Translations under genes and position numbers: made by a program
In this document: positions 33,488-41,970 of the stretch, in pieces
Position numbering within the stretch: the stretch's first letter is position 1
Layout of the letters: each line of letters opens with the position of its first letter
Assembly (NCBI GenBank): GCA_050247255.1
Contig: JBFWUM010000029.1
Span: forward strand, 1 to 51,096
Reading direction: 5' to 3'
DNA length: 51,096 nt
From: JBFWUM01 sp050247255
GTDB taxonomy: Bacteria; Acidobacteriota; Vicinamibacteria; Vicinamibacterales; UBA2999
The notes under the pieces: model-generated
The model's input: only the letters and a program-made list of their open reading frames with translations
Told to the model about the DNA's origin: nothing
The model's database searches: none

Positions 33488-33732
33488 GAGTACCTCACCT
33501 TGCAGACCAGCAGCACGAGCATCAGCGTCAGCGTGATGCCGTTGCCGAAGATCATCGGCAGGGAATCGAGCGCGACGCCGTAGGTGAACCAGAGCGCCAC
33601 GCCGGCATTCTGGACCAGCAGCGTGAGAATGGACAGGTCGCCCGCCTGCCGCGTCCGCAGCGTCTTCACGACCTGGGGAAGAAAGGCGACCGACGTCAGG
33701 ATCGCCGCGGTGAAGCCGATGGCCTCGATCAT
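33484..33732 (-). CDS. SemiSWEET-type sugar transporter
   Basis: 82 aa from ATG 33732, giving the family's normal start MIEAIGFTAAILTSVAFLPQVVKTLRTRQ; the frame is open to a GTG at 33777. Three membrane helices with the PQ-type motif (FLPQ) and GVALWFTYG. SemiSWEETs form dimers that let sugars pass along their gradient. It is translated with the cytochrome c gene, an unusual pairing, and is divergent from the TctC gene (61 bp). Confidence 0.85.
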   Translation of the reverse strand: MIEAIGFTAAILTSVAFLPQVVKTLRTRQAGDLSILTLLVQNAGVALWFTYGVALDSLPMIFGNGITLTLMLVLLVCKVRYS

Positions 33733-33793
33733 CAGAGTGATTGTCTCTCGGAAGGGCTGGACAGGACGGGCATTCACGGCTAGTGTTCCGCGG

Positions 33794-34759
33794 ATGGGTG
33801 CAACGGGAACGCGGCGGCCGCGGCTGTTGATCGTCGGGGCGGCCGTGCTGGCGTCGGCGGCCCTCGTCGGCGCCCAGGCGCGCTATCCGGCGCGGGTGCT
33901 GACGCTGACGACCCATTCGAGCCCCGGCGGCGGCAGCGATGTCTTCCTGCGCGAGATGGCGCCGCACCTGTCGCGCATCATGGGCGTCCGGGTCGTCATC
34001 GACAACGTCAGCGGCGGCAGCGGCGTGCGCGCCATCACCGCGGTGGCCCGCGCGCGTCCCAACGGCGGCACGCTCTACGCGACGACGCCGACGATGATCT
34101 TTTCGTCGCTCCTGAGCCGGCCGGCGACCACCTTCCGCGACCTGGAGCCGCTGGTCAACGTCTTCTACGATCCCGAGGTCGTCTACACCGCGGCGGATTC
34201 GCCCTTTCGCACGCTCGCCGACGTCCTCGCCGCGGCCCGCGCCGGCCGCGGCCGCTGGGGCGCCGCGAACCCCGCCTCGCTAGAGCGCCAGACCCTCGAG
34301 CGCCTCAAGCAGCGCGCCGGCGTCGACCCGGCGATCGTCACCTACGAGGGCGGGGGCGACATGCTGCTCAACGTGCTCAACAAGACGCTCGACATGGGCA
34401 TCGGCGAGCTGCAGGAGATCCGGCCGCAGCTGGATGCGCGCCGCGTCCGCGTCCTCGGCATCATCGGCGACGAGCAGCTGCCGGAACTGCCCGGTGTCCG
34501 CACGGTAAGGGAGCAGGGCGTCGACCTGTCGGTGCGGAAGTTCCGCGGCCTGGCCGGCCCCAGGGGCACGCCGCCGGCGGTGATCGCGGCGCTCGAAGCG
34601 GCGGTGCCGCGACTGCTCGACGATCCGCAGTACCGGCGGGTCTACAGCAACAACGGGCTGCAGCGTGGCTTCCTGCCGCACGCCGAGTACGTCAGGTTCG
34701 TGAACGAGTTCGTTGCCGAGACCCAGGCCTTCCTCAAGGAATCCGGCGCCATCCGGTGA
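33794..34759 (+). CDS. tctC: TctC-type solute-binding protein (Bug family)
   Basis: 321 aa with a signal peptide (LLIVGAAVLASAALVGAQA). Typical segments: THSSPGGGSDVFLREMAPHLS, VVIDNVSGGSGVRAITAVARARPNG, and late GLAGPRGTPPAVIAALEAAV. It binds a carboxylate in the periplasm for the TctAB transporter. The stop overlaps the TctB start (GTGA). The ATG at 33794 is chosen for the signal peptide; the frame upstream is a shadow of SemiSWEET. First gene of a five-gene operon. Confidence 0.9.
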   Translation: MGATGTRRPRLLIVGAAVLASAALVGAQARYPARVLTLTTHSSPGGGSDVFLREMAPHLSRIMGVRVVIDNVSGGSGVRAITAVARARPNGGTLYATTPTMIFSSLLSRPATTFRDLEPLVNVFYDPEVVYTAADSPFRTLADVLAAARAGRGRWGAANPASLERQTLERLKQRAGVDPAIVTYEGGGDMLLNVLNKTLDMGIGELQEIRPQLDARRVRVLGIIGDEQLPELPGVRTVREQGVDLSVRKFRGLAGPRGTPPAVIAALEAAVPRLLDDPQYRRVYSNNGLQRGFLPHAEYVRFVNEFVAETQAFLKESGAIR

Positions 34760-35232
34760 GCCGCGACGCCGTCTTCGGGTGCATCCTCCTTGCGATTGCC
34801 GCCGGCTACTACGCCGCAGCGGCCGCCATCCCGCGCAGCGACCTGGCCGACGCCGTCGGCCCCGCCGGCCTGCCGGTGGTCTACGCCGCCGTGCTCGGGG
34901 CCCTGTCGATCGTGCTGATCGTGCGGGGCATCCGCCGCGGACGCAGGGCTGAGGCCGTGGACTCCGCCGGGCGCACGGCCTGGCTGCCGGCGATGGCCAC
35001 GCTGTCGCTCGGGATTGCCTACATCGTCATCGTGCCGTGGGCCGGCTACCTGGTGACGATTGCCGGCCTGCTGATCGCCACGTCGTACCGCCTGGGCGGG
35101 CGCTTCTCGGCGCAGGTCGTCGGCGTCGGCGTCGGCGGCGCGCTCGTGCTCTGGGTGCTGTTCGTGTGGTTCCTCGGCATCGAGCAGCCGCCCGGCATCT
35201 GGCCGGTCGAGACCATGCTGGGGGCCGAATAG
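34756..35232 (+). CDS. tctB: TctB small membrane subunit of tricarboxylate transporter
   Basis: 158 aa, GTG start inside the tctC stop. Four membrane helices (about 5-20, 36-54, 78-100 in two parts, 120-145), the TctB layout. It supports TctA; its exact role is unknown. TctA starts immediately after the stop. Confidence 0.85.
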   Translation: MSRDAVFGCILLAIAAGYYAAAAAIPRSDLADAVGPAGLPVVYAAVLGALSIVLIVRGIRRGRRAEAVDSAGRTAWLPAMATLSLGIAYIVIVPWAGYLVTIAGLLIATSYRLGGRFSAQVVGVGVGGALVLWVLFVWFLGIEQPPGIWPVETMLGAE

Positions 35233-36708
35233 ATGGACGGCTCGCTGGTGGCGCTGCTGGTGACGGTCCTTCCGGCGGCGGTGGGTGGCGTCACGTGGGG
35301 CATTCTCGGCGGCGCCCTGCCCGGCATCTCGCCGTCGATCACAATGGCGCTGCTGCTGCCGTTCACCTATGCCTTCGATTCGACGACGGCGCTCGTGCTG
35401 CTGGCCGCGACGTATGTCGGCGCCGAGTACGGCGGATCGATTCCGGCCATCCTGATCCGCACGCCCGGCACCAACGCAGCGGCGGCCACCGTGCTCGACG
35501 GCTACGCCATGAAGCAGCAGGGGCGCGCGGGGGAGGCGCTCGGCATCTCGCTGTACTCAGGCTTCGTCGGCGGCCTGATCGGATTGATCGTCCTCGTGCT
35601 CCTGACGGAGCGCCTGTCGGCCGTAGCGCTGGCGTTCACGCCGCCGGCCTACTTCGCGGTGGGCGTGCTCGGCCTTAGCGTCATCGCGTCGCTGTCGCAG
35701 CGCTCGCTCGTGAAGGGGCTGATCGCGGCGGTGCTCGGGCTGATGGTGGCCACCATCGGCACCGATCCGGTCACCGGGACGAACCGGTTCACGTTCGGCA
35801 GCCCCGACCTCCTGAGCGGCATTCCGGCGCTGCTCGTCATGGTCGGCATGTTCGCGGTGGCCGAGCTGCTGGAGCAGAGCGACGCCGCCGGATGGGAGGG
35901 CGCGACCGAGCGGCCGCGGATTCGTTTCCCGGGCCCGGCGATGTGGAAGCGCATTGCCGGCCCGCAGCTGCTCGGCTCGGCCATCGGCACCTTCGAAGGG
36001 CTGATGCCCGGCGGCGGCGGCACGGTGTCGTCGTTCATCGCCTACAACGAGGCGCGCCGCTGGTCCCGCCGCAAGGACGAGTTCGGCAAGGGCTCGCCGG
36101 AAGGCATCGCGGCGCCGGAAGCGGCGAACAACACGGTTGCCTGCACGGCGCTCATCCCGATGCTGAGCCTCGGGATTCCGGGGTCGAGTTCGGCGGCGGT
36201 GCTGCTCGGCGGGTTCCTGATGCACGGGTTGATCCCCGGGCCGCTGCTCTTCGTGCAGTACGGCGACGTCGTGCAGGGCCTGTACGTCGGGCTGCTGGCG
36301 GCCAACGTCGCCATGGTCGTCGTCGGCTACCTGATCATGTCGCCGTGCATGTGGCTCGTGAGCCGGCCCAAGCCGTACCTGATGGCCTTCATCTACGCGC
36401 TGGTAGTGTCGGGCGTCTACTCCGTCGAGGGGAGCCTGTTCCATGTCGGCATCGCGCTGGCGTTTGGCGTCATCGGCTACGCGTTTCGCTACTTCTCGGT
36501 GCCGGTCCTGCCGATGGTGCTCGGCGTCGTGCTCGGCTTCATGGTCGAATCGAACTACCGCCGATCGCTCGTCCTCTCCGACGGCGACCACATGACGTTT
36601 CTCAGGGATCCGATTGCCGCCGGGCTGCTGGCGGTCTCGGCGGTGTTCATCGCCGCATCGTTGATACGCCATTCGCGGGACGCCCGGCAGCCGGAGACCG
36701 CGGCATGA
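35233..36708 (+). CDS. tctA: TctA large permease subunit of tricarboxylate transporter
   Basis: 491 aa, about 11 membrane helices. Conserved segments: GALPGISPSITMALLLPFTY, YVGAEYGGSIPAILIRTPGT, GYAMKQQGRAGEALGIS, GLMPGGGGTVSSFIAYNEA and SLGIPGSSSAAVLLGGF. It transports the solute with Na+ or H+. The downstream stop overlaps the MmgE/PrpD start (ATGA). Substrate may be a di- or tricarboxylate related to the downstream enzyme. Confidence 0.94.
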   Translation: MDGSLVALLVTVLPAAVGGVTWGILGGALPGISPSITMALLLPFTYAFDSTTALVLLAATYVGAEYGGSIPAILIRTPGTNAAAATVLDGYAMKQQGRAGEALGISLYSGFVGGLIGLIVLVLLTERLSAVALAFTPPAYFAVGVLGLSVIASLSQRSLVKGLIAAVLGLMVATIGTDPVTGTNRFTFGSPDLLSGIPALLVMVGMFAVAELLEQSDAAGWEGATERPRIRFPGPAMWKRIAGPQLLGSAIGTFEGLMPGGGGTVSSFIAYNEARRWSRRKDEFGKGSPEGIAAPEAANNTVACTALIPMLSLGIPGSSSAAVLLGGFLMHGLIPGPLLFVQYGDVVQGLYVGLLAANVAMVVVGYLIMSPCMWLVSRPKPYLMAFIYALVVSGVYSVEGSLFHVGIALAFGVIGYAFRYFSVPVLPMVLGVVLGFMVESNYRRSLVLSDGDHMTFLRDPIAAGLLAVSAVFIAASLIRHSRDARQPETAA

Positions 36709-38078
36709 GCCTGACGCCACCGCGTGCGGCGGCGGAAACGATCGCCGAGTGGCTGGCTACGACACAGGCCGAGCAGGTCCCGGCAGCCGTTGCGGCGGTG
36801 GCGCACAACCTGGTGATTGACGTCGTCGGCCTCTGTGTCGCGGCGCGGGCCGAGACCTACGTGTCGGCGACGCTGGCATCGGCGGACGGCCCCGGCGCGT
36901 GCACGGCCATCGGTCATGCGGCGGGCCTCACGATGTTCGACGCCGCACTCGTCAACGGCACCGCCGCGCACGGCGAGGATTTCGACGACACGTTCGAAGG
37001 GGGCCCGGTCCACTCCGGGGCGGTGATCGTGCCTGCGGTCCTGGCCGTCTGCGAACGCGAGCGGCTCGGCGGTGATCGCCTGCTCGTCGGCATCGCCACC
37101 GGGGTCGAGCTGCTGTGCCGCATGAGTCTGGTGGCGCCGACTGGCGCGCACAAGGCCGGCTTTCATCCGACGGCCGTCTTCGGGACACTGGCCGCGGCGG
37201 GGGCGGCCAGCGCGGCGCTCGGCCTGCCGGCGGCCGTCACGGCGTCGGCGCTCGGCATCGCCGGCAGCATGGCGTCCGGCATCATCGAGTACCTGGCCGA
37301 AGGCACCTGGACGAAGCGCATGCACGCGGGCTGGGCGGCGCAGGCCGGCATCCGCGCCGCGCGGATGGCACGCGCCGGCTTTGTCGGGCCGCGGACCGTG
37401 CTCGACGGCACGCACGGCTTCTACCGCGCGTTCGCGCCGTCCGTGCCGGCGACGTTCGAACCGCTGCTCGAGGGGCTCGGCCGGCGGTGGGTCACCCAGG
37501 ACCTGGCGTTCAAGCCCTACGCCTGCGGGACGATGACGCAGCCGTTCATCGACTGCGCCATCGCGCTCGCCGAGAGCGGCGCCCGGGCCGATGACGTCGA
37601 GGAGATCGTTTGCCAGGTCGGTGAAGGGACCGTGCACCGCCTGTGGGAGCCGCTCGCCGTCAAGCACGCACCGCCCACGCCGTACGCGGCGAAGTTCAGC
37701 ACGCCGTATTGCATGGCGGTCGGGTTCTTCGATCGCCGCGCCGGCTTCGCCCAGTTCACCGACGCTCGAATCCGGGATGCGCAGGTGCTGGGACTGGCGT
37801 CGCGGATTCGCTACGTGGTCGATCCCGCCGATCCGTATCCGCGGGAATTCCACGGGCACCTGCGGGCCACGCTGCGGGATGGCACGGTGCGTGAGTTCAA
37901 ACAACCGTACATGAGGGGCGGCGCGAAGGCGCCGCTGTCGGCAGAGCAGATTCGCGGAAAGGCCCTCGACAACATGCGCTACGGCGGATGGCCTGACGAC
38001 CATGCGGCGCGGGTCCTCGCCAGCGTCGAGGGTCTGTTCGCAGCGCCGCGGATCGCGCTGGAGGAGTGGCGGCGGTGA
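36705..38078 (+). CDS. MmgE/PrpD family dehydratase/decarboxylase
   Basis: 457 aa. Family pattern: NGTAAHGEDFDDTFEGGPVHSGAVIVPAVLAV near residue 80-115 holds the active-site His and Asp; GFHPTAVFGTLAAA and KPYACGTMTQPFID follow, then the C-terminal lid. Relatives are 2-methylcitrate dehydratase and cis-aconitate decarboxylase. The exact reaction is not set by sequence; with the Tct genes it probably acts on the imported carboxylate. Overlaps both neighbours. Confidence 0.88.
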   Translation: MSLTPPRAAAETIAEWLATTQAEQVPAAVAAVAHNLVIDVVGLCVAARAETYVSATLASADGPGACTAIGHAAGLTMFDAALVNGTAAHGEDFDDTFEGGPVHSGAVIVPAVLAVCERERLGGDRLLVGIATGVELLCRMSLVAPTGAHKAGFHPTAVFGTLAAAGAASAALGLPAAVTASALGIAGSMASGIIEYLAEGTWTKRMHAGWAAQAGIRAARMARAGFVGPRTVLDGTHGFYRAFAPSVPATFEPLLEGLGRRWVTQDLAFKPYACGTMTQPFIDCAIALAESGARADDVEEIVCQVGEGTVHRLWEPLAVKHAPPTPYAAKFSTPYCMAVGFFDRRAGFAQFTDARIRDAQVLGLASRIRYVVDPADPYPREFHGHLRATLRDGTVREFKQPYMRGGAKAPLSAEQIRGKALDNMRYGGWPDDHAARVLASVEGLFAAPRIALEEWRR

Positions 38079-38824
38079 TCGAGCACGAACTGGCGGGGCG
38101 TCGCGCCATCGTTACCGGCAGCGCGAAGAACATCGGGCGCGCCATTGCGATTGAGCTGGCGCAGGCCGGCGCTGCGGTGGCCATCAACGCGCGCACGTCG
38201 GACGATGCCGCGCGCGACGTCGCCGCCGAGATCGAACGCGCCGGCGGCCGCGCCGTCGTCGTCCTGGCCGATGTTGGCACCGCCGACGGGGCGCGGCGAC
38301 TGATCGACGACACGGCCGCTGCGCTGGGCGGCATCGACATCCTGGTGAACAACGCGGCTGTCCGCCGCGAGGCGGCGTTTGCCGACCTCGACTTCGCGCA
38401 GTGGCGCGAGGTGCTGTCGATCGCGCTGGATGGCGCCTACCTGTGCAGCCATGCGGCGCTGCCGCACCTGATGCGGGCGCCCGCCGGCCACGCGGCCATC
38501 GTCAACATCGGCGGTCTCACTGCCCACACCGGCGCAGCCCGCCGGGCGCACGTCGTGGCGGCAAAGGCGGGGTTGGTGGGGCTGACCCGCGCGCTCGCCC
38601 ACGACCTGGCGCCCCACGTGACGGTGAATTGCGTCGCGCCGGGGTTGATCGAGACGGCGCGCGCCGGCGCCGCGCCGGCGCACCACGCGCACGCGCAGAC
38701 GCTGCTCGGCCGCCGGGGCCAGCCAGCCGACGTGGCGGCGCTCGTCCGTTTCGTCTGCGGCCCTGGCGGGCGCTACCTGACCGGCCAGACGCTGCACGTC
38801 AACGGCGGCGCCTACCTCGGTTAG
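38075..38824 (+). CDS. Short-chain dehydrogenase-like protein lacking catalytic Ser and Tyr
   Basis: 249 aa from GTG 38075 (GTG 38066 also possible). Rossmann motif TGSAKNIGRA and NNAA are kept, so NAD(P) can bind. At the active site the usual Ser is Gly (VNIGG, residue 147) and the Tyr of YxxxK is Val (HVVAAK, V160); K164 remains and His159 is next to it. The catalytic change may mean another reaction or a binding role. I recall related proteins with the same IGGLTAHTG...AHVV pattern, so this may be a real subfamily. Last gene of the operon; its stop overlaps that of the convergent DUF5916 gene. Confidence 0.82.
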   Translation: MIEHELAGRRAIVTGSAKNIGRAIAIELAQAGAAVAINARTSDDAARDVAAEIERAGGRAVVVLADVGTADGARRLIDDTAAALGGIDILVNNAAVRREAAFADLDFAQWREVLSIALDGAYLCSHAALPHLMRAPAGHAAIVNIGGLTAHTGAARRAHVVAAKAGLVGLTRALAHDLAPHVTVNCVAPGLIETARAGAAPAHHAHAQTLLGRRGQPADVAALVRFVCGPGGRYLTGQTLHVNGGAYLG

Positions 38825-40998
38825 AACCGCAGCAGCGGCGCAATCTTGACGACGAGGGCGCGGTTCAGCAGCTCGGGGTAACCGATGCCGCGCGAGTCGC
38901 GCTCGTCGGTGTAGACGACGAACAGCTCGCTGCCGGGGGTGTACTCCCAGCGCAGGCGCAGGTTGGAGCTGAGGAGGCTGCTGGTGGAGTTCGACTGCAC
39001 GAGGCCCGTGAAGAACAGCCGCGGCGAGAACATGTAGATCAGCCGGCCCTGGAGCACCGTGGCGGTGAAGTCGCCGCCGGGCAGGCTGACACGGTTGATC
39101 GAGATGCCAGGCTCGATCGACACCTGTGGCGACAGCTGCACGCGCCCGGCGCTGAGGCCGACGCTGGTGCGGTTGCCGTCGTAGAACGTGCCCGCATCGA
39201 ACGAAACCGTGCCGCCGATGCGATGTTGCTGGCTCAGCGTGTAGCGCGCCGAGGCGGTGGCGGAGTCGTAGCCGCCCACCGGCACCGTGACGCCCTGAGC
39301 GATGGCGAAGGGGCGTGGCACGAACTCGTAGGTCGACGTGCCGGACACGCGGACGTTGTCGCCGTTCTGGAAGTCGATGCCGAACGTCCCGCTCCATTCC
39401 TCGGCATCGCGCCGGCCGGCGTTGTTCTCGATGTAAGTGCCCGACGCTTCCCACAGCCAACGGCGGATCACGCGGCTGCCGCGGGGGCGCGGACTGAACC
39501 GCGCCGTGCCGGTCAGCTTGCGGATGTCGGGCCGGCGCACGAACCCAACCTCGGGGTTGAAGTTCTCCTGGATGACCAGCCGCTCGAGCCGCAGGCCATA
39601 GCGATCGCCCGCGTAATTCATCTCGCCGCGGTAGCTCAGGTCCTTGCCGCGCCGCCCCTTGGACTCCGTCCGGGCGACGTACGTGGTCACGTTCAGCGTG
39701 TTGCCGAACCCGAAGGCGCCGTCGACGCCGTAGGTATGGTTGGCGTCGGGACCGGCAATCGACCGCGATCGCCCGGCGTAGATCAGCCCGATCGCACTGC
39801 GCCGCAGCACGTCGCGGCGAATGCGCAGCGCGCTGAAGTTGGTCGCCAGCGCGTGCGCCTCCGGCCGGTCGTCCGTCTGGATGTTCAATGCGCCGATAGT
39901 GAAGCGGCCCACCTTGCCGGTCAGCCGCGCGCCGGCGTCGATCGGGACGGCCTGGCCGCGGCTCAAGCCGATCTGGCGGCTGAAGAACAGAATCGGCAGG
40001 TCCGGGCCGCCGGCGTTCTGTCCTGCGGCCACGCCAAAGTCGAAAATGCCGCGGCCTTCGAGGAAGAACGCGCGCTTTTCCGGGAAGAACAGGCTGAAGC
40101 GGGTGAGGTTGACCTGCTGGGTATCGACCTCGACCTGCGCGAAATCGGTGTTCAGCGTGAAGTCGGCGGTCAGGTTCTGGGTGAGCCCGTATTTGACGTC
40201 GAGCCCGGCCTTGCCGGTGACGTCGTTCGAGAAGGCAGGCTGCGCGGCGCGGTCGGTGGACAACGTTGAAATGCCGTACGGCTTCACCTCGAGGTTCCGG
40301 CTTCCGGGCGGCACCCGCAGGCCGGTCAGCGTCGCGCCGAGCGAGATCTGCATCAGCCCGCGCTTCGCGCCGAGCGAGCGCGGCACCGGCACGATGTGCG
40401 ACTCCTCGTTCTTCCAGCGGATGACGCGGCGCATGTTGATGCCCCACGTCTGCTCGGTGCCAGGCCCGTAGCGCAGCGAGCGGAACGGGATCGCCATTTC
40501 GAACGACCAGCCGCCGTCGAACCGCGCCACGCGCGAGTCCCACACGGCGTTCCAGTCCTGGTTCGGCGGGAAGCTCTCGTTGGTCACCTGCGCGTCGAGG
40601 AAGCCGCCGAGCGCGTTGACCTCGAACAGGAAACCGTTGCGGCGATCGTGAAAGGTGTCGATCGAGACGCCGAAGCTCTCGTTGTTGGAGACCGCGGGCA
40701 GGTCGCGCCGCATCTCGTTCAGCACCCACCGCCCGGGCTGCGAATCGTGCATCCGCCCGGCGACATAGAGGAACTCGTCGTCAAAGAAGACCCACGCCTC
40801 GGTCGGCTCCGACGACGGCGCCCCCTCGTTCGGCTCGGTCTGGATGAAGGTCGTGATCGGCGGCGTCGTCGAATACGCCTCCTCGTCGATCCTGCCGTCC
40901 AGCCGCAGCGGCGTTGCCACCGGAACGGCCTCGATGACCACCTGGGCGGCGGCCGGAGAGGCAAAGAGGAGCAGGACGAGAGCGACGATCACGACCAT
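38821..40998 (-). CDS. DUF5916 protein (CBM9-like domain plus beta-barrel)
   Basis: 725 aa with a signal peptide (VIVALVLLLFASPAAAQ). Residues 25-215 are a carbohydrate-binding family 9-like domain (LDGRIDEEAY, FFDDEFLYVAGRMHDS, GGWSFEMAIPFRSLRY). The rest is DUF5916 with many alternating beta strands ending in Phe (VVKIAPLLRF), as in outer-membrane barrels. Common in Acidobacteria and Bacteroidetes; function not established, possibly polysaccharide handling. It begins 15 nt after the MBL gene, so one operon. Confidence 0.88.
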   Translation of the reverse strand: MVVIVALVLLLFASPAAAQVVIEAVPVATPLRLDGRIDEEAYSTTPPITTFIQTEPNEGAPSSEPTEAWVFFDDEFLYVAGRMHDSQPGRWVLNEMRRDLPAVSNNESFGVSIDTFHDRRNGFLFEVNALGGFLDAQVTNESFPPNQDWNAVWDSRVARFDGGWSFEMAIPFRSLRYGPGTEQTWGINMRRVIRWKNEESHIVPVPRSLGAKRGLMQISLGATLTGLRVPPGSRNLEVKPYGISTLSTDRAAQPAFSNDVTGKAGLDVKYGLTQNLTADFTLNTDFAQVEVDTQQVNLTRFSLFFPEKRAFFLEGRGIFDFGVAAGQNAGGPDLPILFFSRQIGLSRGQAVPIDAGARLTGKVGRFTIGALNIQTDDRPEAHALATNFSALRIRRDVLRRSAIGLIYAGRSRSIAGPDANHTYGVDGAFGFGNTLNVTTYVARTESKGRRGKDLSYRGEMNYAGDRYGLRLERLVIQENFNPEVGFVRRPDIRKLTGTARFSPRPRGSRVIRRWLWEASGTYIENNAGRRDAEEWSGTFGIDFQNGDNVRVSGTSTYEFVPRPFAIAQGVTVPVGGYDSATASARYTLSQQHRIGGTVSFDAGTFYDGNRTSVGLSAGRVQLSPQVSIEPGISINRVSLPGGDFTATVLQGRLIYMFSPRLFFTGLVQSNSTSSLLSSNLRLRWEYTPGSELFVVYTDERDSRGIGYPELLNRALVVKIAPLLRF

Positions 40999-41013
40999 CG
41001 GAGAAAAAGGGTC

Positions 41014-41937
41014 CTAGCGGGTTTCGTCGAACACGACCTGCGCATTGGCGCGCACCCGGTTCGGCTGCGGGTTGGCGTAGCCGGTGTACTTCGCCGGGGT
41101 CCGCCACTCCCGCACCACATCGTCCACGGTCTTGCCGGCGCGCTTGGCGTCCTGCGCGAACGTGACGAAGTCGCCGATGAACTGCGCCTGCGTCCTCAGG
41201 TCGGCGGGGGTCGTCGTCGTCGGGTTGTGGCCGTTGACGATCGTGTCGATCCCCTTGACGTTGTCGTAGACCGCCATCAGCGTGCGCGGGTACTGGACAC
41301 CGCTGCCACCGTTGTTGCGATCCATGATCGGCAGGTCGCGCGTGTGGAATGCGTCGCCGGCGTGCATCACGCGGAGCGCCGTGAACACGACCCACGCATC
41401 GCCGCTCGTGTGCGCCGGGCCGAAGTGATAGAGGTCGATCTGGTCGGCGCCGCTGCCGATGGTCATCTTGTCGCGGAACGTCCGCTTCGGCAGGCCGCGG
41501 CCGTTGTGCTGCGTGAAGATGCTCGGCGCGGCCTCGGTCTGCAGGCCGAACACCGGGTTGTTGGCCTCGATGTTCTTCTGCGTGTTCTCGTGGGTCACGA
41601 CGTCTACGGTTGCCGGGAACTCGACGTTGCCGCTCACGTGATCGAAGTGGGTGTGGGTGTTGATGATCCGCACCACCGGCTTGTCGGTGACCGTGCGGAT
41701 TTTCTCGATGAGCGGCTGCCCCCATCCCGGGTTCTTGGTGTCGACCACGGTGACGCCATTGGTGCCGATGAACACGGCGCTGTTGCCGCCGCCGCCGGTC
41801 ATCACATAGAGGTTGTCGCGGACCTGCTGGACCCCGATCGCGGCAGCCGACGGTGCGGGCGGCTGCTGCTGCGCGGCCACGGCTATCGACAGGATTCCGG
41901 CAACGGCCAGCGTGCCCAGGATCGTCGCTCTCCTCAT
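41014..41937 (-). CDS. Secreted metallo-beta-lactamase-fold hydrolase
   Basis: 307 aa, signal peptide (ILGTLAVAGILSIAVAAQQQ). Zinc ligands: H95, H97, D99, H100 in THTHFDH, then FGPAHTSGD, HAGDAFH and NGHNP. Layout of a stand-alone MBL hydrolase; may act on lactones, beta-lactams, or other esters. GAGGAGGAG precedes the ATG. Divergent from ilvA with 33 bp between them, and followed by DUF5916. Confidence 0.9.
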   Translation of the reverse strand: MRRATILGTLAVAGILSIAVAAQQQPPAPSAAAIGVQQVRDNLYVMTGGGGNSAVFIGTNGVTVVDTKNPGWGQPLIEKIRTVTDKPVVRIINTHTHFDHVSGNVEFPATVDVVTHENTQKNIEANNPVFGLQTEAAPSIFTQHNGRGLPKRTFRDKMTIGSGADQIDLYHFGPAHTSGDAWVVFTALRVMHAGDAFHTRDLPIMDRNNGGSGVQYPRTLMAVYDNVKGIDTIVNGHNPTTTTPADLRTQAQFIGDFVTFAQDAKRAGKTVDDVVREWRTPAKYTGYANPQPNRVRANAQVVFDETR

Positions 41938-41970
41938 ACGCTCCTCCTCCTCATGCCGGCTTCAAGGATA

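Noticed and set aside
37979..40729. Open frame of 916 codons on the minus strand
   Set aside because: It crosses the MmgE/SDR genes and is out of frame with the DUF5916 gene; Arg/Pro/Ala-rich shadow typical of high-GC DNA, no domain.
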